Shown here: piece by piece, positions 6,453-14,805 of the stretch
How positions within the stretch are numbered: position 1 is the first letter of the stretch
Layout of the letters: the number at the start of each line of letters is the position of its first letter
Source: an uncultured Acetatifactor sp.
GTDB lineage: Bacteria > Bacillota > Clostridia > Lachnospirales > Lachnospiraceae
Length of the DNA stretch: 15,837 nt
Direction: 5' to 3'
Assembly: GCA_910586775.1 (NCBI GenBank)
Contig: CAJUJN010000069.1
Span: forward strand, 6,702 to 22,538
Program-made: the position numbers and the translations under genes
Notes under the pieces: model-generated
Told to the model about the DNA's origin: nothing
Databases searched by the model: none
What the model saw: only the letters and a program-made list of their open reading frames with translations

Positions 6453-7229
6453 TTGATATATTTAAAAGAGAGTTATTTGAAAGAGATAGAAATAAAAGTG
6501 GATGGCCAGGAAGGCATTCTGTATGTGACGGATGATGCTGATACGGCAGAAGCGTTGCGCCGGGAAGGAAAGGCTGTGTTGATCTATCTTCACTCGGGCA
6601 ATGCGGGGCAGGATTTCTCCCGCTTTCTGTTTGCGGTGGAGGATCCGGAGGATTTGGAGCCGGAATATGTGGAACGGGTTTACCGCCGTCTGAAAGGACT
6701 GCCGTGGCATATCCTGGAGACGTCCAGGTGCCTGATCAGGGAGACCACTACGGCGGATGTGGAGGTTTTCTACCGAATCTACAGCCACCCCGCCATCACG
6801 AAATATATGGAGGGCCTATATCCGGAGGTGGAACAGGAGAAACAGTATGTCCGGGAATATATAGAAAAAGTCTACACTTTTTACGGCTTCGGCGTCTGGA
6901 CTGTGGTGGAAAAGGAAAGCGGTACCGTCATCGGACGGGCGGGACTGTCTTACCGGGAAGGCTTTGAAGACCCGGAACTGGGCTTTATCATCGGCGTACC
7001 CTGGCAGAGAAAGGGCTATGCCAGGGAGGTCTGCCGGGCAGTTCTTGCCTATGCGGCAGCAGCACTGGAGTTCACAAGGGTGCAGGCCCTGGTGGAGACG
7101 GAAAATGTCGCGTCCCTGAAGCTGTGCGGGCAGCTGGGATTTTACAGGGATTCCATTGTGTGGCTGAAGGGGAAGGAATATTGCCTGCTGTTTCGGGAAT
7201 TTCCTGACCTGGACAGGCCGAAATCATAA
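6453..7229 (+). CDS. GNAT-family N-acetyltransferase with an extra N-terminal domain
   Basis: A 258-aa protein in two parts. Residues ~90-250 are a GNAT domain of the RimJ/RimL-like group: CLIRETTTADVEVFYRIYSHP, the acetyl-CoA pyrophosphate loop Q185-R-K-G188-Y-A190, and a C-terminal ENVASLKLCGQLGF. Residues 1-88 form a separate small α/β region (LYVTDDADTAEALRREGK, then FLFAVEDPEDLEPEYVERVY) whose function I cannot name. The start is taken as TTG 6453, since no ATG occurs in frame until residue 119 and the frame before TTG lacks coding character; GAGGG and GGAAG precede it. The substrate is unknown; this GNAT group modifies protein N-termini, small molecules or antibiotics. Confidence 0.85.
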   Translation: MIYLKESYLKEIEIKVDGQEGILYVTDDADTAEALRREGKAVLIYLHSGNAGQDFSRFLFAVEDPEDLEPEYVERVYRRLKGLPWHILETSRCLIRETTTADVEVFYRIYSHPAITKYMEGLYPEVEQEKQYVREYIEKVYTFYGFGVWTVVEKESGTVIGRAGLSYREGFEDPELGFIIGVPWQRKGYAREVCRAVLAYAAAALEFTRVQALVETENVASLKLCGQLGFYRDSIVWLKGKEYCLLFREFPDLDRPKS

Positions 7230-7371
7230 TTTTGCCAAAGTGCGTATGATTTTGATGGCTATCCTGCCCTATTCCGGTTTTGGAACTCAGTGCAGAGCAG
7301 AAGATAAGATTATTGTGGAGGAGTTCTGTACAAGCGGCCACGCCGGCCGGGACACTGTCAGAGCATCGATT

Positions 7372-7402
7372 GATGGGCTTAGCCCCACGGCTGCCGCCCA
7401 TC
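7372..7402. other. Stem-loop between convergent GNAT and hflC genes
   Basis: GATGGGC (7372-7378) pairs with GCCCATC (7396-7402), and AGCC/GGCT pairs within. No T run follows on either strand, so its use as a bidirectional terminator is doubtful. The rest of the 274-bp gap (7230-7503) shows no gene and no clear signal. Confidence 0.35.
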
Positions 7403-7503
7403 AGCTGTGAAGCAGGGAACCGGGAGGAATTTTTATTCCGGCACGGTAACTGCCTGATGCTGGGGGATGGGCAGCGTTGGGAAGTGATATGACGGCAGTT
7501 TGT

Positions 7504-8376
7504 TTATTCACCGCCATAGAAAATCTGTGCAATGGGCGAATCCGGAGAGAGGATAACCGTTTTCCGGTTTCCCTTCATGGAAGTCTTCAGCGCGTCCAGG
7601 CTTCTGACAAAGGAGTAAAATTCCTGTTTGGAAGGGTCATTGTAAGCCTCGGAGAGGATTCTCATGTACTCGGCCTCACCTTCCGCAATCAGGATGGCGG
7701 CTTCCCTGTCCGCCTCGGAGAGAAGGACGGTTACTTCTTTATCTGTGGTATTCCGGATGATCTGCGCCTCGGAACTGCCTTCCGCAGTATAGGTGGCGGC
7801 AATATTGTCGCGCTCGGAGATCATACGTTCATATACGGCGGCTTTATTGTCGCTGGGCAGGTCAAGCTTTTTTGTCTCGAAGGACAGCAGCTTGATCCCG
7901 TACTGATCCAGGGAAGTGCCGATGTTGGCGATGATAGCCGCGGACAACTGTCCGTCCCGCCCGGAGATCACATCGTCCTGGGAAGTGCTGCTGATGACGT
8001 TTTTCGTAGAATTATATACAATGGCATCCAGCCGCCCCTCAGCATTGGTGATGGAAGAATTCAGGGTCTGGGCGAATTTCTGGGGATCCGTAATCTGCCA
8101 CAGGATATAACTGTCACAGATCATGGTCTTCTTGTCACTGGTGATGACATCGGAAGCGGGCAGGTCGTAGAGCAGCACCTGCTTGGGCAGTTTATCCACA
8201 CTCTGGATAAAAGGAATCTTGAAACTGATGCCGGCGTCCGCCACCACATGGTCGATTTTACCGAACTGGCGGATCAGGCTGTATTCGTTTTCCTGTGTAA
8301 TCACCAGGCTGGATGCACCGATAACCAGGGCGGCGAGTACCAGGACGATCAGGACAGCTTTTTTTACAGCTTTCAT
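7504..8376 (-). CDS. hflC: HflC-like SPFH/prohibitin membrane protein
   Basis: In Proteobacteria HflC with HflK forms a large ring in the membrane around the FtsH protease and modulates its activity. At 290 aa it has one N-terminal membrane segment (residues ~7-27) and then the SPFH domain, starting VITQENEYSLIRQFGKI. The HflC signatures are GISFKIPFIQSVDKLP and a later coiled region with ISERDNIAATYTAEGSSEA and AEGEAEYMRILSEAY. AAGGAGG (8384-8390, minus strand) precedes the ATG at 8376-8374. It lies 42 bp behind hflK, so the pair forms one operon. FtsH is not in the window, so the partnership here is inferred from the family. Confidence 0.92.
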   Translation of the reverse strand: MKAVKKAVLIVLVLAALVIGASSLVITQENEYSLIRQFGKIDHVVADAGISFKIPFIQSVDKLPKQVLLYDLPASDVITSDKKTMICDSYILWQITDPQKFAQTLNSSITNAEGRLDAIVYNSTKNVISSTSQDDVISGRDGQLSAAIIANIGTSLDQYGIKLLSFETKKLDLPSDNKAAVYERMISERDNIAATYTAEGSSEAQIIRNTTDKEVTVLLSEADREAAILIAEGEAEYMRILSEAYNDPSKQEFYSFVRSLDALKTSMKGNRKTVILSPDSPIAQIFYGGE

Positions 8377-8418
8377 AGTATAACCTCCTTGTTTCTACAG
8401 GAATGGGTTGATTTGTTC

Positions 8419-9501
8419 TTACGGTTGGGGACTGTCTGCCGCTGCGGTATCGGTGCCTGCGGTGCTGTTTTCTGCATCCGTATTTGCCTCTGCAGTAGTT
8501 CCGGCATTGTCCTCTTCGTTTCCGGTGAAGGATTCAACGGGATAAATCATCTGCATGTTGCCGCTGGGGCTTTCGATGATGACCTTCAGGTCGGGCAGTA
8601 CATCCTCCATTGTCTCGTAGAACATCCGCTGTTTTGTAATGACGGGATTTTTAATGTATTCCGCGTATATGGAATTAAAACGTGCTACCTGGGCGGTTGC
8701 TTCGTTGACACGCTCGGTCTTCTGCGCTTCGGCATCCTTAATAATGCCGTCTGCCTGGGCCTGGGCGGAGGGAAGCTGTTCGTTGCGATATTTGTTGGCA
8801 TTGTTCAGAGCCGTTTCCTTGCCCTGTTTTGCCGTCTCCACTGCCTTGAAGGCTTCCATGACCTGTTGGGTGGGTGGCTCGGAATCCTGGATAGTGATAT
8901 TGACCAGTTGGATTCCGATATCCTGTTGTGCCAGGCGGTTCAGGATCATCTCACGGATGGAGGCCTGAATCTCATTTTTGCCGGTAGTCAGCACATCGTC
9001 CACAGGATAGCTTCCGATGACGGTGCGGATACAACTCTGGCTGATATTTTTCAGGATTTCCAGAGGATCCCTGGAGGCAAAAATGGCTTTTACGGGATCG
9101 CTGTAGCGGTATTCCACGTAGAAATCCACATCAATGAAGTTGAAGTCCGAGGTAATCATCAGGGATTCGTCTTCATTTATATCATTGTCATCCGTGTTGT
9201 AGCCGATGGCAAAGCCCTGGATTGTGGTGTTTACCTTTTTCACCTGTTGGATGAAAGGGATTTTGAAGTGGAGGCCCGGTTCCGTGACAGCCTGTGCTTT
9301 GCCCAGGGTAATCAGTACTGCCTGTTCCTGCTCCTTGATTTCATAAGCGGAATTCAGGCCCAGGAAAACGATGAGGATTGCCAGTACTACAAGGACGGCT
9401 ATTTTGCCTCCTGTGTTTTTGGGCTTGGGCGGCGCGCTTCCTTCGCCGTTGTTTACTGTTTCAAAGCCGTTTTTGAAGTTGCGAAAAGAACCATTTTTCA
9501 T
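8419..9501 (-). CDS. hflK: HflK-like SPFH/prohibitin membrane protein
   Basis: Partner of HflC in the SPFH ring complex. At 360 aa its parts are a Gly/Pro-containing cytoplasmic N-terminus (1-31), a membrane segment (~33-50), and an SPFH domain starting YEIKEQEQAVLITLGKAQAV with PGLHFKIPFIQQVKKV. A helical region follows (VETAKQGKETALNNANKY), and the last ~30 residues are a low-complexity acidic Ala/Thr tail. The start is ATG 9501-9499, because AGGAGG (9509-9514, minus strand) fits it. An upstream in-frame ATG would add 14 residues and lacks a ribosome site. First gene of the hflK-hflC operon; a promoter candidate lies at 9644-9672. Confidence 0.92.
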   Translation of the reverse strand: MKNGSFRNFKNGFETVNNGEGSAPPKPKNTGGKIAVLVVLAILIVFLGLNSAYEIKEQEQAVLITLGKAQAVTEPGLHFKIPFIQQVKKVNTTIQGFAIGYNTDDNDINEDESLMITSDFNFIDVDFYVEYRYSDPVKAIFASRDPLEILKNISQSCIRTVIGSYPVDDVLTTGKNEIQASIREMILNRLAQQDIGIQLVNITIQDSEPPTQQVMEAFKAVETAKQGKETALNNANKYRNEQLPSAQAQADGIIKDAEAQKTERVNEATAQVARFNSIYAEYIKNPVITKQRMFYETMEDVLPDLKVIIESPSGNMQMIYPVESFTGNEEDNAGTTAEANTDAENSTAGTDTAAADSPQP

Positions 9502-9643
9502 ATGCGTTCCTCCTGTAATATTTTTCGCATTTGTCCGCTGCAAAGCCGGATATACAGGACGCTGCCGCGTGCAAATGCTGTTTTAAAGTTATGCACCGGT
9601 TGATTGGGTGGTGTGAATAACTTATATTTTTAGTGCTGTAAAT

Positions 9644-9672
9644 ATCATACTGTAATTGCCGGGAAAAAGCAA
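9644..9672 (-). promoter_or_regulatory. Promoter candidate for hflK-hflC
   Basis: On the minus strand TTGCTT (9672-9667), a 17-base spacer and TATGAT (9649-9644). The -10 box matches five of six consensus positions. It would give a leader of about 135 bases before hflK. Confidence 0.5.
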
Positions 9673-9975
9673 TGGAAATCATCGCACAATAGAAGGGGAT
9701 AACGTGCTTTTGTCTGATATCGGAGAATGCAGTTCCCGGAAGCGGCATAAAGAGGCGGTAAATTGGAAAGCGGAGGAATAGCCGATATGACGTACAGGCT
9801 TTCCGACAAGCGTGAAGACAACAGGCGGGGACTGAAGGCTGCGGAGCCGATTGCGGGAAATAGCAGAGATTTATGAAGGCAGGCTCAGGGGAGAAGATTT
9901 TGCAGCCGGAACGCTGCTGCGCTTTTGGGAAGTAATTTAACAGGAATGTTTTACAGGGATGTTTTGCAAAAGGAA

Positions 9976-10004
9976 TTGATTCGCTGTTGCCGATGTGGTA
10001 TACT
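9976..10004 (+). promoter_or_regulatory. Promoter for the DUF4358 lipoprotein gene
   Basis: TTGATT (9976-9981), exactly 17 bases, then TATACT (9999-10004). Four of six and five of six matches to the housekeeping consensus with ideal spacing make this the best promoter match in the window. Confidence 0.65.
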
Positions 10005-10161
10005 TTTACTCTAAAATAGTTCACCAGGAAGATATTTTGGCTCCAAACGGGACAAACTGTATTCTGTAAGCAGAACTGTGCGGATCTGAAAACAGCACTT
10101 TTTTATTCCATGCTGAGAAGGCGGAGGAAGAGTGCGGAACTGGAAATAGGAGGAAAAAGTT

Positions 10162-10860
10162 ATGAAAAAGGTTGTTTTGTATTTGTGTGCAGGGATTCTG
10201 GTACTCGGTATTACAGCGTGCGGTAAGGGCGGGGATGAGTCCGGTTCACAAGGGACAGATCAGAGCAGTGAGGTAAGCATTTCATCCGACGAAAGCGGGG
10301 ATGACGGCAGCGAAGCGGACGAAAGCGGGGCTTTGGATGAAAGTTCCGATGCGGCTGAGGAAGGAGAGGCGTCCGGAGAAGAAGGTTCCGGTGTGGCGGA
10401 TGCAGGCACCGAAGGTTGGAGCGAGGAGATGGAAGGCCTGAAACAGGCGGTGGTGGAGGCGCTGGGCGCAGATAATTACTGGCCTGACATGCCTATGGAT
10501 GCCGGGATGGTGGAGACCTTCTACGGTATCACGCCGGACATGTATGAAGACTATATGGCAGAATCTCCGATGATCAGCGCCAATGTAGACACGTTAATTA
10601 TTGTCAAAGCGAAGGAAGACAAGGCGGATGCAGTAGAGGAGGCGCTGAATGCCTACCGTGAAGCGAATGTGAATGATACCATGCAGTATCCGCAGAATCT
10701 TGGCAAGATTCAGGCCAGCCAGGTGGAGAGAATTGACAACTATGTCATTTTTGTGCAGTTAGGCGGCTTTGCCATAGAGGAGAAGAAGGAAGAGGACGTT
10801 ATCGCAAAGTGTCAGGAGGCCAACAAGCTGGCGATTGACACCATCAGCGGGAAGCTGTAA
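10162..10860 (+). CDS. DUF4358 lipoprotein
   Basis: A predicted lipoprotein of 232 aa. The signal peptide ends in the lipobox LGITAC with Cys20 as lipidation site, so the mature protein is anchored on the outer face of the membrane. Residues 21-87 are a Ser/Gly/Asp/Glu-rich linker; its DNA contains a 13-bp direct repeat (10288-10300 and 10318-10330), so the length may vary by slippage. Residues ~88-232 match the DUF4358 pattern, with FYGITPDMYEDYMAESPMI, DTLIIVKAKEDKADAVEEAL and NYVIFVQLGG. The function of this domain is not established. AGGAGG (10148-10153) sets the start. It has its own promoter and terminator but precedes the MBOAT and DHHW genes on the same strand, so it may serve the same envelope process. 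Confidence 0.88.
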   Translation: MKKVVLYLCAGILVLGITACGKGGDESGSQGTDQSSEVSISSDESGDDGSEADESGALDESSDAAEEGEASGEEGSGVADAGTEGWSEEMEGLKQAVVEALGADNYWPDMPMDAGMVETFYGITPDMYEDYMAESPMISANVDTLIIVKAKEDKADAVEEALNAYREANVNDTMQYPQNLGKIQASQVERIDNYVIFVQLGGFAIEEKKEEDVIAKCQEANKLAIDTISGKL

Positions 10861-10874
10861 GGATATCGGAATCG

Positions 10875-10910
10875 GGCTGCGGTTCCGGTAAGGAATGCCG
10901 CAGCCTTTTC
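10875..10910 (+). terminator. Intrinsic terminator after the lipoprotein gene
   Basis: GGCTGCGG (10875-10882) pairs with CCGCAGCC (10898-10905), with an inner TTCC/GGAA extension, followed by TTTTC. It lies 15 bases past the stop and separates this gene from the MBOAT gene. Confidence 0.8.
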
Positions 10911-11029
10911 TGATATTCGGGCAGGAGGTTCGGCGTACTTCACTTACGCTAAAAGGCATGTTTATGCGTTGTATTCAACTATAGGAAGTAGTATTTGATT
11001 CCCATAGGATGGGATAGGAGAGGAATTCG

Positions 11030-12442
11030 ATGGTTTTCAGCAGCGTGGTATTTTTATTCCGTTTTCTGCCCCTGTTTTTCATATTGTATTATCTGATTCC
11101 CGGGAGAGGCAGAAACATGGTTCTCTTTTTGGGGAGTCTGTTTTTTTATGCCTGGGGAGAGCCGGTTTATGTGCTGCTGATGCTGTTTTCCACGGTGTCC
11201 GACTATATCCATGGAAGGTTGCTTGGGCGCTTTTGGGGAAAGCGGGCGGCAAAGGGGATTCTGTTTTCTTCGGTGCTGATTAATCTGGCGGTGCTGTGCT
11301 TTTTCAAGTATGCGGATTTCCTGATACAGACGTTCAATGCGGTGACAGGTATGTCAGTTCCGCTTCTGGCGCTGCCGCTGCCCATCGGGATTTCCTTTTA
11401 CACTTTTCAGACCATGTCCTATACCATTGACGTATACCGGGGGGAGGCGAAGGTGCAGAAGAACCTGCTGGATTTCGGCGTGTATGTGACCATGTTTCCC
11501 CAGCTGATAGCCGGGCCCATTGTGAAATACCGGGATGTGGAAGCCGGGCTTCATAACCGGAAAGCGGATGTGGAAACGGTCAGCAGCGGGATGAAGCGTT
11601 TCTGTATCGGCCTGGCGAAAAAGGTCCTGCTTGCAAACAATATCGGGGAGTTATGGGTGCTGATTTCGGAAATGAATCTGCGGGAGATGAGTGCGCTGAC
11701 TGCCTGGGTGGGGATTTTCGCCTATGCCTTTCAGATTTATTTTGATTTTTCGGGTTATTCCGATATGGCTATCGGTCTGGGGGAAATGCTGGGATTCCGG
11801 TTTCCGGAGAACTTCAGGTATCCTTATATCTCGGCATCCGTCACGGAATTCTGGCGCAGGTGGCATATTTCCCTGGGCAGCTGGTTCCGGGAGTATGTGT
11901 ATATTCCGTTGGGGGGCAATCGGAAGGGGCGTCTGCGGCAGCTTCTGAATATTCTGATTGTGTGGACGCTGACGGGAATCTGGCATGGAGCGGGATGGAA
12001 TTTCCTGCTGTGGGGATTATGGTTTGCATTTGCGTTGGTGTTGGAGAAATTGTTCCTTGGAAAGCTTCTGTCGTGGCTGCCGAAGGCAGTGGGGTTCATC
12101 TATACCATGCTGGTGGTACTGGTGGGATGGGTGCTTTTCGCACTGGAGACGCCGGGGCGCATTCTGGGATATCTGGGAGTAATGGCAGGAATGGGCGGCA
12201 GACTGGCGGATGCGGAGGGATTTTATCTGGGGAGGCAGTATGGCGTACTGTTCCTGATTGCTGTGGTTGCCGCCACACCTTTGCCTGGACGGGCTGTGGA
12301 GGAAATTCGGAAATCCGGGACAGGACCGGCTATTGCCCTGTACCGTTTTGGAGAGAAGGCGATTCCGGCAGCACTGCTGCTTTTGTCCATAGCGGGAATA
12401 GTGGATGCTTCCTATAATCCGTTTTTGTATTTCCGATTTTAA
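11030..12442 (+). CDS. MBOAT-family membrane O-acyltransferase (AlgI/PatA/DltB-like)
   Basis: A polytopic membrane enzyme of 470 aa, the usual AlgI-like length. The family takes acyl groups from a cytoplasmic donor and passes them across the membrane for O-acylation of polysaccharides or other envelope polymers. The conserved MBOAT core is FWRRWHISLGSWFREYVYIP (His279), followed by GGNRKG, then LTGIWHGAGWNF with the catalytic His319. Earlier signatures are GISFYTFQTMSYTIDVYRG and FPQLIAGPIVKY. Many hydrophobic helices run through the length. AGGAGAGG (11016-11023) precedes ATG 11030, and a short CCCAT/ATGGG stem sits just upstream. It is followed, after 335 bp, by a DHHW gene, the usual AlgJ/AlgX-like partner. 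The acceptor cannot be told from sequence. Confidence 0.94.
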   Translation: MVFSSVVFLFRFLPLFFILYYLIPGRGRNMVLFLGSLFFYAWGEPVYVLLMLFSTVSDYIHGRLLGRFWGKRAAKGILFSSVLINLAVLCFFKYADFLIQTFNAVTGMSVPLLALPLPIGISFYTFQTMSYTIDVYRGEAKVQKNLLDFGVYVTMFPQLIAGPIVKYRDVEAGLHNRKADVETVSSGMKRFCIGLAKKVLLANNIGELWVLISEMNLREMSALTAWVGIFAYAFQIYFDFSGYSDMAIGLGEMLGFRFPENFRYPYISASVTEFWRRWHISLGSWFREYVYIPLGGNRKGRLRQLLNILIVWTLTGIWHGAGWNFLLWGLWFAFALVLEKLFLGKLLSWLPKAVGFIYTMLVVLVGWVLFALETPGRILGYLGVMAGMGGRLADAEGFYLGRQYGVLFLIAVVAATPLPGRAVEEIRKSGTGPAIALYRFGEKAIPAALLLLSIAGIVDASYNPFLYFRF

Positions 12443-12777
12443 ACGTTTCCGGCTTTGGCTTCCCGGCTTTGCTGTAATGAGTGTTGCTGATGGCTGTACT
12501 CGTGAGCGCATTCATTTGCCGTTTTCTGCCCTGGCTTTGCAGAAGCGCTCACTCGTTACACATCTATGTTGGCAAATGTTATTGAGCGTGATTATAAATG
12601 GCATCCGGAGGATGACACTGAAAATAAAACGGGTTTCCCGGGAGACCTGTGCGGACATCGCCGCCGGGGATGGGTATTGAAAACGGCAGGCTTCAGACCT
12701 GTATACCATGTCTGTTGGCAGAAATTGTGGAATAGAAGTAACAGTATTCAGTTCAGGGCACAGAAGGGTATTTTCAT
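12443..12777. other. 335-bp structured gap between the MBOAT and DHHW genes
   Basis: No convincing gene. GTGAGCGC (12502-12509) is complementary to GCGCTCAC (12545-12552), and TTCTGC/GCAGAA pairs just inside it. CCGGCTTTG occurs twice (12449-12457, 12463-12471), with a third GGCTTTGC near 12533. Further on, GGTAT/ATACC encloses CAGG/CCTG (about 12674-12707). No T run follows these stems. The gap is long for two genes expected to act together, so it may hold a processing site, a separate weak promoter for the DHHW gene, or a decayed insertion. Confidence 0.4.
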
Positions 12778-13899
12778 ATGGAGGAGAAAAGAAGCGCTTT
12801 CTTTACAATTATGCTGCTGTCAGCTATCATACTTATCTTTACTGTTGCTGATTTTATCCAGGGAGACCGTATATTCTCGGAGACGGAGAATAAGCTGCTG
12901 GCGGACAGGCCGGAATGGTCCTGGGATTCCCTGATAAAGGGGGAGTATACGCAGGATTACGAGACTTATCTGACGGAGCAGTTTGTGGGGAGAGATAAGT
13001 GGATTACGGTGAATACTTATCTGGACCTGGCCCTGCAGAAGCAGGAAATCAACGGTGTATATCTGGGGGCGGATGGCTATCTGATTGAGCAGCATCTGCC
13101 TGGGACATATACCGATGTAGAGGAGACGAAAAAGCTGCTGCTTCTGGAGAAACTGGTGAAAAGGTGGGATGCCGCCGTAATGCTGGTGCCTACTGCGGAT
13201 AATATTCTCACGGACAAGATGCCGCTTTGGGCACCGTATTATGACCAGACGGCTTTTCTGGAAAAAGCGGCGCTGCTGCTCGGCCACGAACACTATATCG
13301 ATGTATATTCGGCGCTGCGCCGGCATGCAGGTGAAGAGATTTATTACCGCACTGACCACCACTGGACTACTCTGGGGGCCTGGTATGGCTACCTTGCATG
13401 GGCGGAAAGCGTGGGCAGGCGGGGAGACTTATATGGTAAAAATGCCATGAAGCCTGTAACTACGGAATTTTTGGGAACGCTGCAGTCAAAGGTAAATCTG
13501 GATGTGCGGGCGGATTCCATTTTCTGGCTTCCGGAGACCGCGGAACGTCCGGTGACGGTTACCTATGATTTGAAGGATATCAGGAACAGCTGTTATGAGG
13601 AATCCTACCTGAAAGGCAAGAACAAATACGGCTTTTTCCTGGACGATAATCATGCTTTCGTAGAGATTGATACGGATTATCATAATGGCAAGACCCTGTT
13701 TGTGATAAAGGATTCCTATGCCAACTGTTTTGTGCCCATGCTGATTCCCTATTACGAGAAAATCTATGTGATGGACCTGCGGTATTTTAACGGGAGGCTG
13801 TTCCAGTTCATGGAAAGCTATGAGCCGGAAGGTGGGATGGATGTGCTGGTGCTTTATAACTGCATCCATTTTCTGGAGGAGTTTGTTTACCTTGAGTAA
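12778..13899 (+). CDS. DHHW family protein (AlgJ/AlgX-like, SGNH-type fold)
   Basis: A membrane-anchored extracytoplasmic protein of 373 aa expected to work with the MBOAT enzyme in O-acylation of an envelope polymer. An N-terminal membrane segment (~7-25) is followed by IFSETENKLLADRP. The diagnostic motif YYRTDHHWTTLGAWYGY places DHHW at residues 193-196, and FVIKDSYANCFVP places Ser at 313. By analogy with AlgX/AlgJ, Asp193, His195 and Ser313 would form the catalytic triad; this is inference from the family. The ribosome site before ATG 12778 is only AGAAGGG. The protein ends without a carbohydrate-binding extension like that of AlgX. Confidence 0.9.
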   Translation: MEEKRSAFFTIMLLSAIILIFTVADFIQGDRIFSETENKLLADRPEWSWDSLIKGEYTQDYETYLTEQFVGRDKWITVNTYLDLALQKQEINGVYLGADGYLIEQHLPGTYTDVEETKKLLLLEKLVKRWDAAVMLVPTADNILTDKMPLWAPYYDQTAFLEKAALLLGHEHYIDVYSALRRHAGEEIYYRTDHHWTTLGAWYGYLAWAESVGRRGDLYGKNAMKPVTTEFLGTLQSKVNLDVRADSIFWLPETAERPVTVTYDLKDIRNSCYEESYLKGKNKYGFFLDDNHAFVEIDTDYHNGKTLFVIKDSYANCFVPMLIPYYEKIYVMDLRYFNGRLFQFMESYEPEGGMDVLVLYNCIHFLEEFVYLE

Positions 13900-14145
13900 T
13901 ATGTTTGTTTATTACATTTTCCTGAACCGCACCTGGCTTAGATACGGGCTCATGCCGCAGATGCTTGAGGGATGTCCTCAGGCCTGAAAATACGTAAATT
14001 TTTTGCATAAGAATATAGATTGCCCGCAGGATTTATGTTAATATGAAGATTATAGAAAAAAGGCAGTGGTTACTGCGGCTGTGTGCGCTGAGAACAAATA
14101 GGGTGATAAGATACTTTTGACACGAGCAGGAATAAGGAGACACAG

Positions 14146-14805
14146 ATGAAAGCAGTAGTTTTTGACATGGACGGTGTCCTGTTTGACACGGAGATTGTGT
14201 GCATGAAAGCATGGATGGCGGTGGCGGAGAAAAACGGCCTGCCGGATATGGAGAAGGTATTTCCGAAGTGCATCGGGCTGAATTCCAATGACAGCAGGCA
14301 GATCGTGATGAAAGCCTACGGGGAAGGTTTTGACTATCCCCGATTCCGGCAGGAGGCGGCGGACTGGTTCCGGACGTACATGGAGGAGAACGGCCTGCCT
14401 GTCAAGCCGGGGGCGCCCGAAATCCTGCAATGGCTTGAAAGTGCGGGCTATACGGTGGGGCTGGCTTCTTCCACCAGGAGTTCTTCCGTATTCAGCCACC
14501 TGGAGCGGTCGGGCTTTCGGGCTTACTTTAAAACGGTGATTACGGGGGACATGGTAGAACATTCCAAGCCCCTGCCGGATATCTACCTGATGGCATGCCG
14601 TGAACTGGGCGTGGAGCCGGGAGAGGCATATGCCATTGAGGATTCTCCCAACGGCATCCGCTCCGCCCATGCCGCAGGAATGCGCCCCATTATGGTGCCG
14701 GATATGATAGCGCCCGACGAGGAGATGCGGAAACTGAGCTTTCTGATCAGGAAGGATTTGTTTGAGGTACTGGACTATATGCAGAAGGAAGTGTTGTGTT
14801 CCTAA
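14146..14805 (+). CDS. HAD-superfamily phosphatase / phosphoglucomutase-like hydrolase
   Basis: A cytoplasmic HAD subfamily IA enzyme of 219 aa. Motif I is FDMDGVLFDTE with nucleophile Asp7 and acid/base Asp9. Motif II is LASSTRSSSV (Ser108/Ser109), motif III is Lys141 in HSKPLPDIY, and motif IV is IEDSPNGIRSA with Glu165-Asp166. The helical cap between residues ~15 and 85 is of the β-phosphoglucomutase type. Family members dephosphorylate sugar phosphates and similar small metabolites, or isomerise β-glucose-1-phosphate, and sequence alone does not decide. AAGGAG stands before ATG 14146. The 246-bp gap before it has a TGAGG/CCTCA stem near 13968-13982 but no clear terminator. Confidence 0.92.
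   Translation: MKAVVFDMDGVLFDTEIVCMKAWMAVAEKNGLPDMEKVFPKCIGLNSNDSRQIVMKAYGEGFDYPRFRQEAADWFRTYMEENGLPVKPGAPEILQWLESAGYTVGLASSTRSSSVFSHLERSGFRAYFKTVITGDMVEHSKPLPDIYLMACRELGVEPGEAYAIEDSPNGIRSAHAAGMRPIMVPDMIAPDEEMRKLSFLIRKDLFEVLDYMQKEVLCS

Larger units (their letters stand above)
9502..10161. other. 660-bp divergent intergenic region
   Basis: Lies between the divergent genes hflK and the lipoprotein gene. It holds a promoter candidate for each (9644-9672 on minus, 9976-10004 on plus). The plus-strand leader of about 150 bases contains a weak GTGC/GCAC stem followed by six T near 10095-10104, which could be an attenuator. The stretch ~9673-9975 shows no coding frame that resembles a protein and no repeat I can recognise. 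Confidence 0.5.

Noticed and set aside
7477..9603. Open frame of 708 codons on the + strand opposite hflC and hflK
   Set aside because: It is the antisense shadow of two well-recognised genes with proper ribosome sites; its product is Cys/Gly/His-rich and matches no family I know.
9461..10024. Minus-strand frame of 187 codons in the hflK upstream region
   Set aside because: No ribosome site, composition unlike a protein, and it reads through both promoter candidates and the hflK start.
12566..12934. 122-codon plus-strand frame overlapping the start of the DHHW gene
   Set aside because: It overlaps the DHHW signal-anchor region in another frame and has no ribosome site or recognisable domain.
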